DNA from: Octadecabacter sp. SW4
GTDB lineage: Bacteria; Pseudomonadota; Alphaproteobacteria; Rhodobacterales; Rhodobacteraceae
Assembly (NCBI RefSeq): GCF_008065155.1
Contig: NZ_CP042819.1
Span: forward strand, 372,001-436,000
DNA length: 64,000 nt
Direction of reading: 5' to 3'
Part shown: piece after piece, positions 35,891 to 45,590 of the stretch
Layout of the letters: each line of letters opens with the position of its first letter
Numbering within the stretch: position 1 is the stretch's first letter
Program-made: the position numbers and the translations under genes
Notes under the pieces: generated by a model
The model's input: the letters and a program-made list of their open reading frames with translations, nothing else
Database searches by the model: none
What the model was told of the DNA's origin: nothing

Positions 35891-36196
35891 ATGATCCCCG
35901 GACAAGTCTTTCCGAAAGAGGGCCACCTGACACTGAACGACGGCCGCCCGCAAACCACGCTGATGGTGGCCAACGCCGGCGACAGGCCGGTGCAGGTTGG
36001 CAGCCACTACCACTTTGCCGAGAGCAATGCCGCGTTGGAGTTTGATCGCGCAGCCGCATATGGCCAGCGGCTGGACATTGCCGCGGGGACTGCGGTGCGG
36101 TTTGAACCCGGCCAGCGTCGCGAAGTCGTCCTGATCCCGCTCAGCGGCGCACGACGTGTATTCGGGTTCAACGCGACCGTCATGGGAGAGCTGTAA
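35891..36196 (+). CDS. ureB: Urease subunit beta
   Basis: 101 residues, with [19 protein letters not shown] and [20 protein letters not shown], the conserved core of the beta subunit. Its stop codon overlaps the ureC ATG by one base (TAATG), indicating tight translational coupling of the alpha and beta subunits. Confidence 0.97.
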   Translation: MIPGQVFPKEGHLTLNDGRPQTTLMVANAGDRPVQVGSHYHFAESNAALEFDRAAAYGQRLDIAAGTAVRFEPGQRREVVLIPLSGARRVFGFNATVMGEL

Positions 36197-37905
36197 TGCC
36201 CGCCCTCATCAAACGTGCGGAATATGCCGCCATGTTCGGACCGACCACCGGCGACCGCCTGCGGCTGGCGGATACCGACCTGATCATCGAGGTCGAGCGC
36301 GATCTGACGACCTATGGCGAAGAGGTCAAGTTCGGTGGCGGCAAGGTCATCCGCGACGGCATGGGCCAATCCCAGGTCACGCGAGCGGGGGGTGCCGTAG
36401 ATACCGTCATTACCAACGCGCTGATCGTCGATCATTCCGGTATTTACAAGGCTGACGTAGGCCTTCGCGATGGCCGGATCCACAAGATCGGTAAGGCAGG
36501 CAACCCGGACACGCAACCGCGTGTAGATATTGTCATCGGCCCCAGTACTGAAGTAATCGCCGCAGAAGGGCGCATCCTGACAGCGGGCGGGTTTGATTCA
36601 CACATCCACTTCATTTGTCCGCAACAGATGGATGATGCACTGCATTCCGGCGTGACCACAATGCTGGGCGGCGGCACCGGTCCCGCGCATGGGACGCTGG
36701 CCACGACCTGCACCCCCGGGCCGTGGCACATCGGCCGCATGCTTCAGGCGATCGATGCCGTTCCGATGAACATCGGACTGTCCGGCAAAGGCAATGCCTC
36801 GCAACCCGAAGCCCTCGTCGAAATGGTCACGGCGGGTGCATGTGCGCTCAAACTGCATGAAGATTGGGGGACAACACCCGCGGCGATTGATTGCTGCCTG
36901 TCCGTCGCTGATGACATGGACGTGCAGGTGATGATCCATACCGACACGCTGAACGAATCTGGTTTCGTCGAAACGACTGTTGCGGCGATGAAGGGCCGCA
37001 CGATCCACGCCTTCCACACCGAAGGTGCGGGCGGCGGCCATGCGCCAGACATCATCAAGATCTGTGGCGACGCCAATGTGCTGCCCAGTTCGACCAATCC
37101 GACGCGGCCCTTCACGGTGAACACGCTGGAAGAACACCTCGACATGCTGATGGTCTGTCATCATCTGGACAAGTCCATCCCCGAGGACGTGGCCTTTGCC
37201 GAAAGCCGTATCCGGCGCGAGACAATTGCCGCCGAGGATATTCTTCACGACATGGGCGCATTTTCGATCATCGCCAGCGACAGTCAGGCGATGGGTCGCG
37301 TCGGCGAGGTGTTGATCCGCACATGGCAAACAGCCGACAAGATGAAGAAACAGCGCGGCAGGTTGGCCGAAGAAACCGGTGAGAACGACAATTTTCGCGT
37401 GCGCCGCTACATCGCGAAATATACGATCAACCCCGCCATCGCCCATGGGATGAGTCGCGAGATAGGGTCCATCACAGAAGGCAAACGTGCGGATCTCGTC
37501 TTGTGGAATCCGGCATTTTTCGGGGTGAAACCGGAAATGGTGCTGATGGGCGGCATGATCGTCTGTGCGCAAATGGGCGATGCGAATGCATCGATCCCGA
37601 CGCCGCAGCCTGTCTATTCGCGACCTATGTTCGGGGCGATGGGTGGTGCCGTTGCGCAGACGGCCGTCACCTTTGTCAGCGCCGCCGCCCAAGCGGACGG
37701 CATCGGCGACACGCTGGGCCTGTCCAAGCAGACCGTCGCCGTGGAAAACACACGTAACATTGGTAAACGCGACTTGATCCTGAACGACGCGCTGCCGCAA
37801 ATCGAGGTTCACCCCGAAACCTATGAGGTCCGGGCGGACGGCGAGTTGCTGACCTGCGAACCGGCGTCGGAATTGCCGATGGCCCAACGGTATTTCCTGT
37901 TTTGA
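36196..37905 (+). CDS. ureC: Urease subunit alpha
   Basis: 569 residues, full length. The dinickel site is intact: H136 and H138 ([10 protein letters not shown]), carbamylated Lys K219 (ALKLHEDWG), H248, H274 and D362; the flap cysteine and histidines appear as C321-H322-H323 ([21 protein letters not shown]). It is expected to be catalytically competent once loaded by the accessory proteins encoded downstream. Confidence 0.98.
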   Translation: MPALIKRAEYAAMFGPTTGDRLRLADTDLIIEVERDLTTYGEEVKFGGGKVIRDGMGQSQVTRAGGAVDTVITNALIVDHSGIYKADVGLRDGRIHKIGKAGNPDTQPRVDIVIGPSTEVIAAEGRILTAGGFDSHIHFICPQQMDDALHSGVTTMLGGGTGPAHGTLATTCTPGPWHIGRMLQAIDAVPMNIGLSGKGNASQPEALVEMVTAGACALKLHEDWGTTPAAIDCCLSVADDMDVQVMIHTDTLNESGFVETTVAAMKGRTIHAFHTEGAGGGHAPDIIKICGDANVLPSSTNPTRPFTVNTLEEHLDMLMVCHHLDKSIPEDVAFAESRIRRETIAAEDILHDMGAFSIIASDSQAMGRVGEVLIRTWQTADKMKKQRGRLAEETGENDNFRVRRYIAKYTINPAIAHGMSREIGSITEGKRADLVLWNPAFFGVKPEMVLMGGMIVCAQMGDANASIPTPQPVYSRPMFGAMGGAVAQTAVTFVSAAAQADGIGDTLGLSKQTVAVENTRNIGKRDLILNDALPQIEVHPETYEVRADGELLTCEPASELPMAQRYFLF

Positions 37906-37916
37906 AAGAGGATGCG

Positions 37917-38390
37917 ATGATAGATCTACCCGTCGCGCAGTCGCGTTTGCGCGCAGGCACATGGACCGGACCTGCATCCCTGTGCAGTCTTGACTACGAC
38001 GCGCGATTCTTGCGGCGCAAGGTGCTGGCAACCGCCGACGGTCAGCATTTTCTGGTCGATCTGGCGCAGACAACGTCGCTTGAACATGGCGATGCACTGG
38101 AACTGTCGGACGGGACGCGCGTGCAGATCGCTGCGGCGCCCGAACCTGTCCTGCAAGTGTCGGGAACGAATATCACGCAGCTTGCCTGGCACATCGGCAA
38201 CCGCCATACGCCCTGCCAGATCTTGCCGGACATGCTGGTGATCCGCGATGATCCGGTAATCGCGGATATGCTTCGACACCTTGGGGCGATTGTAGCGGTG
38301 GCAAAGCTGCCTTTTACCCCCGAGGGTGGCGCCTATGGTCACGGGCGCACCCACAGCCACGCGCATGGGGCAACAGCGCATGACCACTAG
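37917..38390 (+). CDS. ureE: Urease nickel chaperone UreE
   Basis: 157 residues. An N-terminal peptide-binding domain and a metal-binding domain (AWHIGNRHTPCQI) precede a His-rich tail with six His in the last 17 residues ([17 protein letters not shown]). UreE delivers Ni(II) to UreG. The ATG at 37917 is preferred to an upstream in-frame codon at 37902 that overlaps ureC. It overlaps ureF by 11 bases. Confidence 0.93.
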   Translation: MIDLPVAQSRLRAGTWTGPASLCSLDYDARFLRRKVLATADGQHFLVDLAQTTSLEHGDALELSDGTRVQIAAAPEPVLQVSGTNITQLAWHIGNRHTPCQILPDMLVIRDDPVIADMLRHLGAIVAVAKLPFTPEGGAYGHGRTHSHAHGATAHDH

Positions 38391-39020
38391 CGCTATCCTC
38401 ACGCTGCAGCAGTGGTTGTCGGGTGCTTACCCGCTTGGCAGCTTCGCCTATTCGCATGGATTGGAAGCGGCGATCGATGAAGGGTGGGTCCACGATGCCA
38501 CGACACTTGAGATCTGGTTGCGAGACGTGCTGCGCGAAGGAACAGGTCGCGCCGACATCATCGTGTTGCGCGCCGCATACCAAAGCAAAACGCGCGCCGA
38601 ACTGATGGAAATCGATGCGACTGCACGCGCCTTTGCGGCCAGCCATGAGCGGTTGCGAGAAAGCCTGCACCAAGGCGCGGCATTCGCGCGGACCACATCC
38701 GCTATCGCGGACATCGACGTGCCAGAGGTTCTGTTTCCGGTCGCGGTCGGCTGCGCTGCGGCGCGTCTGGACATTCCGGTAGAGATTACCGCGCCGATGT
38801 ATTCGCAAGCGTTTGCAAGCAGCATTGTGATGGCCTGCGTCCGGTTGATGCGGCTGGGACAAACACAGGCGCACAAGGTGATCAGCGACCTTGCACAGGT
38901 TTGCGAACAGACGGCCAATGAAACGACAGGCGCCACGCTTGACGATCTCTATTCCAATACGTTCCTTTCTGACATCGCGGCCATGCGCCACGAAGTCCAA
39001 CCGCATAGGCTTTGCCAATC

Positions 39021-39024
<4 letters not shown>
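38380..39024 (+). CDS. ureF: Urease accessory protein UreF
   Basis: 214 residues from the ATG at 38380 ([20 protein letters not shown]), an all-helical protein with the family hallmark [18 protein letters not shown]. UreF gates UreG GTPase activity in the urease activation complex. The frame upstream to 38326 overlaps ureE and is not family-like. Its stop overlaps the ureG start (ATGA). Confidence 0.93.
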
Positions 39025-39650
<626 letters not shown>

Positions 39651-39689
39651 ACCGGTCCGTCTGGCGCGCGCATGACAGCTAAACACACG

Positions 39690-39713
39690 GCCAATGCCAA
39701 CCAAGGCATTGGC
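39690..39713 (+). terminator. Hairpin after ureG (probable transcript end)
   Basis: Perfect 9-bp stem GCCAATGCC/GGCATTGGC with a 6-base loop, 40 bases after the ureG stop. There is no run of T after it, so it is either a Rho-type or inefficient terminator, or a 3'-end stabilising structure. Confidence 0.55.
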
Positions 39714-40042
39714 AGATTGCTGAAATCGCCGCGGCGTTCTGGTGTGTCAGCAAGGCGGTGTTAGGCCACTCTTCGGCTTTAAAGGGCAACCACTTCCCAT
39801 GTTAGGCAGCCAGATAGCAGCCAAGATCCGGCGTGATTGCCTGCGGCCACCGACGGGCGGCGTCTGGGCGCAGGATCAGTATCCTTCGGACGGCCCTCGG
39901 CGTTTGATCCCGGAGTCATGGGCGTTGATCCTCGACTACACCGACACACGCAGGCCAAGTCGGTTTTTCCAATAGGACAAAACCTTGATTGAATGCCTAC
40001 TTCTGCGTCGGATGGCACGAACCCCCCGATCAATCACGCTGC
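39714..40042. other. Intergenic region between urease and mercury genes
   Basis: About 330 bases with no supported gene. A 77-codon frame (39742-39975) has no recognisable motifs. It marks the transition to the metal-resistance island. Confidence 0.4.
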
Positions 40043-40456
40043 TCATGCATCAAGAAGTGCGTCGATAACAGCGCATTCCGGCGCGGCATCACCGGTGCAT
40101 CGCGCAACGGTTTCCGACAAGACGCGCTCTATGCGTTGCAGATCGGCAATCTTGGCCTGAACATCGCTCAGATGATCCTCGGCGATAATCTGAACTTCGG
40201 CGCATGTCCGGGACTGGTCATCGACCAGCCCAAGCAGCCCGCGGACTTCCTCAAGCGTGAAGCCAAGATCGCGGGATCGCATGACGAATTTCAACCGTTT
40301 GACATGAGTATCGTCATAGCTTCGATAGCCTTTCACGCTGCGCGGCGGGTCTGGCATAATGCCGATCTTTTCGTAGTAGCGGATGGTTTCCAGGTTACAG
40401 CCTGTGACCCCCGCGAGCTCCCCCCGCCGAATTGACCTCACGCGTGCGTTATTCAT
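40043..40456 (-). CDS. merR: Mercury-responsive regulator MerR
   Basis: 137 residues. An N-terminal MerR winged helix (TIRYYEKIGIMPDPPRS, GYRSYDDTHVKRLKFV), then a dimerisation helix and a C-terminal metal site. The three Hg(II)-binding cysteines are present at 85, 120 and 128; the 35-residue spacing of the first two equals that of classical MerR (C82/C117 of Tn501). It represses, and with Hg activates, the divergent mer operon through the operator at 40473-40503. Confidence 0.93.
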   Translation of the reverse strand: MNNARVRSIRRGELAGVTGCNLETIRYYEKIGIMPDPPRSVKGYRSYDDTHVKRLKFVMRSRDLGFTLEEVRGLLGLVDDQSRTCAEVQIIAEDHLSDVQAKIADLQRIERVLSETVARCTGDAAPECAVIDALLDA

Positions 40457-40472
40457 TTCGCAGAAAAACCCC

Positions 40473-40503
40473 TTGAGCCTGTATCAGCTACAGACCCTAG
40501 AAC
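40473..40503 (+). promoter_or_regulatory. mer operon promoter/operator
   Basis: -35 TTGAGC at 40473-40478 and -10 TAGAAC at 40498-40503 are separated by 19 bp, the over-long spacer that MerR-family activators correct. The spacer contains the dyad CTGTA-TCAGC-TACAG (40479-40493). merT begins 30 bases downstream and merR is divergent. Confidence 0.85.
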
Positions 40504-40532
40504 GGTGGAAACATCAGTTCAAGGACGATTCG

Positions 40533-40940
40533 ATGGAACGACAATTTGCAGAGGTGCCGCTCACTCAGCCGCAGCAAACCGGCGATAACACCGCCAAGGG
40601 TTGGGGTGCGACCGGCCTTGGTGTCCTCGGCGCGCTGGCCATGACGTCTTGCTGCATCTTGCCGCTGGTGCTGGTCAGCTTTGGCGTAACAGGCGTGTTC
40701 ATCGCACAGCTTGGGGCGCTCTATGCTTACAAGTGGTATACTTTCACACTCAGCGCCGCGTTTATCGGATACGGATTTTACAAGGCCTACAAGCCCGCAG
40801 ATGCCGAGGCTTGCGCAGATGGCACCTGCGCCCGACCGATCGACCGCCGCATTATGCGAGCGATCCTCTGGGCCGCGTCTGCGGTTGTCGTTGTCGCGAT
40901 GATCTTCCCATACATCACCCCATACATCCTGAAATTATAA
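40533..40940 (+). CDS. merT: Mercuric ion transporter MerT
   Basis: 135 residues with three membrane helices. The first carries the Cys pair MTSCCILPLV, and a second pair sits in the loop (ACADGTCA), as in known MerT. It moves Hg(II) handed over by MerP across the inner membrane to MerA. The open frame extends back to 40383 through the operator, so the ATG at 40533 is chosen. Confidence 0.93.
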   Translation: MERQFAEVPLTQPQQTGDNTAKGWGATGLGVLGALAMTSCCILPLVLVSFGVTGVFIAQLGALYAYKWYTFTLSAAFIGYGFYKAYKPADAEACADGTCARPIDRRIMRAILWAASAVVVVAMIFPYITPYILKL

Positions 40941-40955
40941 GCAAGGATCAAATTC

Positions 40956-41261
40956 ATGAAGTATTTACTGTTGTCATCGGCATTCATCGTCGCCGCGCTA
41001 TCCTCTGCAGCCTTGGCAGAAGAGCGCAGGATCGAGATCACCGTTGGTAAATTGACCTGCCCGTCCTGTTCTTTCATCGTAGCAAGCGCGCTCAGGGGCG
41101 TCCCTTCAGTGGAAATCAATGGTTTCGAGGATGGACTCGAGGAAGGTCAGGGTATTTACACCGTGAGTTTTGATGACGCCGAAACGGCCATAGCGATCAT
41201 TATCGGGGCAGTAACTGCCAACGGTTATCCGGCTTCCGCCCTGCCCGAGATTGACTCGTGA
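40956..41261 (+). CDS. merP: Periplasmic mercury-binding protein MerP
   Basis: 101 residues: signal peptide (cleaved near ALA-EE, residue 21) and a heavy-metal-associated domain with LTCPSCSF, Cys35 and Cys38. The CxxC binds Hg(II) in the periplasm and passes it to MerT. It lies 15 bases after merT and overlaps the next gene by four bases. Confidence 0.92.
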   Translation: MKYLLLSSAFIVAALSSAALAEERRIEITVGKLTCPSCSFIVASALRGVPSVEINGFEDGLEEGQGIYTVSFDDAETAIAIIIGAVTANGYPASALPEIDS

Positions 41262-41701
41262 ATATAGAACTCGACCTCGCTTCAACGCAACGCAACTCAA
41301 TGAAAGTCAGCCCCTTGACGGATACATCTGAAAACCCCGACCGATTGTTGAAACGCGGGCTCGCCGGCGCGCTGTTTATGGCGGTTTGTTGTTTTACGCC
41401 GCTGCTCGTCATTGTCGTCGCTGGCGTGGGGTTGTCGGCGCTCACGGGCTGGCTCGATTATGTGTTGTTCCCGCTGTTGTTCTTGTGTCTGGCGGTGGTG
41501 GTGCAGGCGCTCTGGTTGCGCGCAGGCAGGCCAGGCCCGGCTCCGAAACTCTGGGCGACCGCGATAGCCGCCGCGCTATCCGTGCTTTTCATCTGGATCG
41601 AGTTCCGTTTCGCGTTGCGGATCACTTTGGGCGTTTTTGTTGCTGTCGGGATTTACGCCTTTTTCCTTAGTCGCATGACATCGAACAGAGCGACGCAATG
41701 A
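41258..41701 (+). CDS. merF: MerF-like mercury transporter with extra C-terminal helices
   Basis: 147 residues. The first part matches MerF (LLKRGLAGALFMAVCCFTPLLV, GVGLSALTGWLDYVLFPLL) with the vicinal Cys pair that carries Hg(II). Standard MerF is about 80 residues with two helices; this one continues with two to three more membrane helices (WATAIAAALSVLFIWIEF, LGVFVAVGIYAFFLS). The start may be the overlapping ATG at 41258 or the ATG at 41300. Confidence 0.78.
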   Translation: MNIELDLASTQRNSMKVSPLTDTSENPDRLLKRGLAGALFMAVCCFTPLLVIVVAGVGLSALTGWLDYVLFPLLFLCLAVVVQALWLRAGRPGPAPKLWATAIAAALSVLFIWIEFRFALRITLGVFVAVGIYAFFLSRMTSNRATQ

Positions 41702-41821
41702 AGACGGCCCTACGCGGCAGGCGACATCCCTGGCATGGCAACACCGCTTATTGCTGTCGGTGCGATCATCTATCCGAGTGTCGCCACGCGGCAATAACCG
41801 ACCTGAAAGAGGCGCATTGAA

Positions 41822-43252
41822 ATGAAAGATGCTGACAAAAATTACAACGGACCGGGCAGCTATGACCTGATCGTTCTCGGGGCCGGATCGGCGGGGTTCT
41901 CGGCCGCAATCACCGGTGCTGATGGTGGAAAGCGTGTCGCCCTCGTTGGGCACGGGACCATTGGCGGGACATGCGTCAACGTGGGATGCGTGCCGTCCAA
42001 GGCGATGATCCGTGCGGCAGAGGCGGTGCATGGTGCGAAAGCTGCCGAGAGGTTCCCCGGCCTGTCGGGGCAAGCGCAGGTGGACGACTGGCCGATGCTC
42101 GTTCAGTCCAAGGACGATCTGGTCGCGACGCTGCGACAGAAGAAATATGCAGATCTTTTACCGGAATACGAGGGCGTTGATTACATCGACGCCGGTCCCG
42201 CGCGGCTGATCGAAGGTGGCGTGACAGTCGGTGAGCGAACCCTGAAAGCGCCGAAGATCATCATCGCTACGGGCGGGCGCCCCGTTCTGCCGACCATTGA
42301 CGGGATCGAGAAAATCGGCGCGCTCGACAGCACCAGCCTGCTTGAACTTGAAATCCTGCCGAAAAGCCTGATCTTCGTTGGCGCGGGCTACATCGGCGCG
42401 GAACTCGCCCAGATGATGAGCCGCATGGGGGTGAAGGTCACGCTCGTCGCACGGTCGCATCTGTTGCCCGGCGCGGAGCCGGAGGTCTCAAAGGCATTGG
42501 CGGAAGCATTCGAGGCCGAAGGGATCACCCTTCTCACCGGATTGAGCTACGACAATGCGCGCCGCAACGACGCGGGCGTGACGCTGCGCGTGATCCAGGA
42601 CGGAAAGCCGGTCGCGGTGACGGCGGATCACCTTGTTTCGACCGCTGGCAGGCGGGCCAATACCGAAGGTATGGGGCTGGAAGACATCGGCGTTGAAACC
42701 GACGCGCACGGGTCCATCGTTGTGGGCGATGACATGCGGACATCGGTGCCTGGTATCTATGCGGCAGGCGACGTGACCGACCGCGACCAGTTCGTTTATA
42801 TGGCGGCCTATGGTGCAAAGCTCGCGGCCAGAAACGCGGTTCTTGGCGAGGACCATCGCTACGACAACGCCGCGATGCCCTGGGTCGTGTTTTCAGATCC
42901 GCAGGTCGCGGGCGTCGGTCTCAGCGAAACCCGCGCTCGGGACGCAGGCTTCGACGTCAAGACGTCCATCGTGCCACTCGATCAAGTGCCGCGCGCGCTG
43001 GCCGCACGTGACACGCGCGGATTGATCAAGCTGGTAGCCGACAGAAAGACCGACCAGCTGCTTGGTGGCCAGATCATCGCGCCCGAGGGGTCCGATACGA
43101 TTCAGACCCTCGTTATGGCGCTGAAGTTCGGCATGACCACCAAGGCGCTGGGCGAGACGATCTTTCCGTATCTGACAACGGTTGAAGGGCTGAAGCTGGC
43201 GGCGCAAACCTTTGATATGGATGTGGCAAAGCTGAGCTGTTGTGCCGGATGA
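41822..43252 (+). CDS. merA: Mercuric reductase MerA
   Basis: 476 residues: FAD-binding LGAGSAGFSAA, redox disulfide GGTCVNVGCVPSKAM, NADPH-binding GAGYIGAELAQ, AAGDVTDRDQFVYMAA and the C-terminal vicinal pair KLSCCAG, which takes Hg(II) to the active site. It reduces Hg(II) to volatile Hg(0) with NADPH. The N-terminal MerP-like domain of many MerA proteins is absent. It follows merF after 120 bases that hold no supported gene. Confidence 0.95.
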   Translation: MKDADKNYNGPGSYDLIVLGAGSAGFSAAITGADGGKRVALVGHGTIGGTCVNVGCVPSKAMIRAAEAVHGAKAAERFPGLSGQAQVDDWPMLVQSKDDLVATLRQKKYADLLPEYEGVDYIDAGPARLIEGGVTVGERTLKAPKIIIATGGRPVLPTIDGIEKIGALDSTSLLELEILPKSLIFVGAGYIGAELAQMMSRMGVKVTLVARSHLLPGAEPEVSKALAEAFEAEGITLLTGLSYDNARRNDAGVTLRVIQDGKPVAVTADHLVSTAGRRANTEGMGLEDIGVETDAHGSIVVGDDMRTSVPGIYAAGDVTDRDQFVYMAAYGAKLAARNAVLGEDHRYDNAAMPWVVFSDPQVAGVGLSETRARDAGFDVKTSIVPLDQVPRALAARDTRGLIKLVADRKTDQLLGGQIIAPEGSDTIQTLVMALKFGMTTKALGETIFPYLTTVEGLKLAAQTFDMDVAKLSCCAG

Positions 43253-43274
43253 AGATCAGGCAAGGGATGAAAGA

Positions 43275-44627
43275 ATGAGCCAAGACTACGACCTGATTGT
43301 CATCGGGGCGGGCATGGCAGGTGTGGCAGCCGCCAACAAGTGTGGCGCGGCAGGATGGCGTGTGGCTATCGTCGATGCGTTGCCCTACGGCGGCACCTGC
43401 GCATTGCGCGGCTGCGATCCGAAGAAAATCTTGCGGCGCGGTGCGGAAATCATCGACGCGGCACGGCTCATGCAGGGCAAGGGGATCGACGCTGGCGACC
43501 TTTCGATCAACTGGGCCGATCTGATGGCACACAAGCGTGGCTTCACCGACCCGGTGCCGGACAAGATGGAGAAGGGCCTGTTGGGCAACGGCGTCGAAAC
43601 CCTGCATGGCGCCGCGCGCTTCACGGGAAGCAACACGCTGGAGGTCGATGGAACAGCATATCGGTCGGAACGGTTCCTCGTGGCCGCCGGTGCCATGCCC
43701 AGGCCGCTCGGTTTCACCGGAGCCGATCTCGTGATCGACAGCACGGATTTCCTTAACCTTGAGGCCCTTCCCGAACGCATCCTCTTTATCGGCGGCGGCT
43801 TCGTGTCATTCGAGTTTGCGCATATCGCCGCGCGGGCCGGAGCCAAGCCGACCATCGTGGATCGCGGTGCCCGTCCTTTGGGCGGCTTCGATCCCGATCT
43901 GGTCGAGCTACTGATCGAGCGCAGTGCCAGTATCGGCGTGGACCTGATGCGCGAGGCTGAGATCGTTTCGGTCTCGCAAACCGATGTAGCATTTGCGGTC
44001 AAGGTGACGTCGGGCGATCAGACCCGGACAATCGAGGTCGATCTGGTCGTGCATGGCGCGGGCCGCGTTGCTGCCCTGACCGATCTGAATCTTGAGGCGG
44101 CTGGTGTTGACTACGGTGACAAGGGCATCGTCGTGGCCCCCCATCTGCAAAGCACGACAAATAGCGCGGTCTATGCCGCCGGAGATTCCGCCGACACCGA
44201 CGGCCTGCCCTTGACGCCGGTCGCGGTGATCGAAGGGAAGGTCGCTGCCTCCAACATGCTCAAAAACGGGCAGATCGCGCCGGATTACGCAGGCATTCCG
44301 ACGGCCGTCTTCACCGTTCCGGAAGTGGCGCGTGTCGGCATGTTGGAAAGTGAGGCAAGGGACGCCGGGCATGACGTTGATGTCCGGTTCACCGACACCG
44401 GCGGTTGGTATTCGAACTACCGGATCGGCGAGACGTCAGCCGCTGCGAAGATCCTCGTAGACAGGTCGAACGGCAAAATCCTTGGTGCGCACTTGTTCGG
44501 CCCGGAATACGCCGAGTTGATCAACTTTTTCGGGTTGGCCATAAAGCTGGGCCTCACGGCAAAGCAACTTCGGTCAATGACGGCTGCCTATCCGAGTGTT
44601 GGGTCGGATCTGGGATCGCTCCTTTGA
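43275..44627 (+). CDS. Glutathione-reductase-like FAD disulfide oxidoreductase in the mer operon
   Basis: 450 residues: FAD loop VIGAGMAGVAAANK, active disulfide GGTCALRGCDPKK, NAD(P) motif GGGFVSFEFAH, YAAGDSADTDG and a C-terminal dimerisation domain. It lacks the C-terminal Cys pair of MerA, so direct Hg reduction is unlikely; regeneration of a low-molecular thiol or protection against Hg-induced thiol stress is inferred. The ATG at 43275 follows GGGATGAAAG, 22 bases after merA; an in-frame start at 43242 would overlap merA. Confidence 0.84.
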   Translation: MSQDYDLIVIGAGMAGVAAANKCGAAGWRVAIVDALPYGGTCALRGCDPKKILRRGAEIIDAARLMQGKGIDAGDLSINWADLMAHKRGFTDPVPDKMEKGLLGNGVETLHGAARFTGSNTLEVDGTAYRSERFLVAAGAMPRPLGFTGADLVIDSTDFLNLEALPERILFIGGGFVSFEFAHIAARAGAKPTIVDRGARPLGGFDPDLVELLIERSASIGVDLMREAEIVSVSQTDVAFAVKVTSGDQTRTIEVDLVVHGAGRVAALTDLNLEAAGVDYGDKGIVVAPHLQSTTNSAVYAAGDSADTDGLPLTPVAVIEGKVAASNMLKNGQIAPDYAGIPTAVFTVPEVARVGMLESEARDAGHDVDVRFTDTGGWYSNYRIGETSAAAKILVDRSNGKILGAHLFGPEYAELINFFGLAIKLGLTAKQLRSMTAAYPSVGSDLGSLL

Positions 44628-44843
44628 CAGAAGATTGTCGCGCGACAGTTCTCTACATTTGGCAACGGGGCTAGAGAGATTGACGCGGTTTCAGGGCTGG
44701 TTTGTTGAAATTTGCTGCATCGGCGAAATTTGTCGCCGCCAGCGCGAACAAACGTTGCGCGAACAAGTGCCGCACTGGCACAAGTCCGCTTAGCCCGCGA
44801 AGCAGCCTTGCTATAAGGGCGGGCCGGTCAGGTTCACCGCCAA
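44628..44843. other. Convergent intergenic region
   Basis: 216 bases between the mer operon and the convergent copper operon. A 12-base palindrome, TGTCGCGCGACA, lies just after the oxidoreductase stop. The minus-strand frame 44671-44883 looks coding-like at its end (LFALAATNFADAANF) but matches nothing I recognise and could be a transposase fragment. Confidence 0.4.
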
Positions 44844-45590
44844 TTACTGCTGGGCGGATCGGGCGATCCAGCACATGTCGCAAACGCTGTCGCCGTGCGA
44901 AAGCGTCCGGGTTCTACGGTAGTGACCGCGGTGACCATCATCGGCAATGAGGTCGGCACCCGGCCAATCATAGGTGCACCAGCTTTTTCTAAAGACCTCG
45001 AGAATTTCGGGATCACCCTCCTGTTCCGAAAGGCGCCGGGCCAAAGTTTGCGGCGGACAATGCGTGAAATGCGTCAGGATATCATCGCCGTCGCGGCTGG
45101 TCTCAACTGCGTAGCCGGGTGCCCCATGTGCGCCGAATGGAAACCAAAGCAGCATGCGGATCGTCCAGCGGATACGGCGGCCCGGATCGCGGGCCATCAT
45201 CCGGACCGGAGCGGACGTCAGCCCAAGGAGCCGTCGATATATGTCCCACCCAAGATCACTGACGAGTTGCCGGGTGACCTCTGCCGGCACGCCCAAGTTC
45301 GTCAGAACCCGACCGGCCGAAATCGTATAGGTTGCGAATTCGACCATCAGTTGGGTGCCAAAGGAAGGCAGCGCATCAAGCGTTGCCTGCGGGCGCAGCG
45401 CCGATACATCGGCCTCTACAGAAGCGAGAAACGTTTCAATATCGCTGTGTAGCCAACGATAGGGGTGTCCGTTGGCGTCTACAAAAGCATGATTGATCAG
45501 GACGCTTTTGGCTGCGCGTTTCACAACCTGCCGTAGTCCTGCCCGGGTGATTTTCCATCTGATCGACTTCAAGGTCGTGACAATCCTCAT
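44844..45590 (-). CDS. ATC-hydrolase-like protein (L-2-amino-thiazoline-4-carboxylate hydrolase family)
   Basis: 248 residues without signal or membrane segments. The C-terminal part ([32 protein letters not shown]) matches the ATC-hydrolase-like domain, whose founding member hydrolyses a cyclic thiazoline to S- or N-carbamoyl-cysteine. The C-terminal CDMC pair is unusual and might bind metal. It overlaps the copper ATPase gene by four bases as the last gene of its operon, so a role in metal-thiol chemistry is plausible but unproven. Confidence 0.7.
   Translation of the reverse strand: MRIVTTLKSIRWKITRAGLRQVVKRAAKSVLINHAFVDANGHPYRWLHSDIETFLASVEADVSALRPQATLDALPSFGTQLMVEFATYTISAGRVLTNLGVPAEVTRQLVSDLGWDIYRRLLGLTSAPVRMMARDPGRRIRWTIRMLLWFPFGAHGAPGYAVETSRDGDDILTHFTHCPPQTLARRLSEQEGDPEILEVFRKSWCTYDWPGADLIADDGHRGHYRRTRTLSHGDSVCDMCWIARSAQQ

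Noticed and set aside
36598..38097. 499-codon open frame on the minus strand across the urease alpha gene
   Set aside because: Low-complexity, His/Arg-rich translation without motifs; it is the antisense shadow of ureC and ureE, common in G+C-rich DNA.
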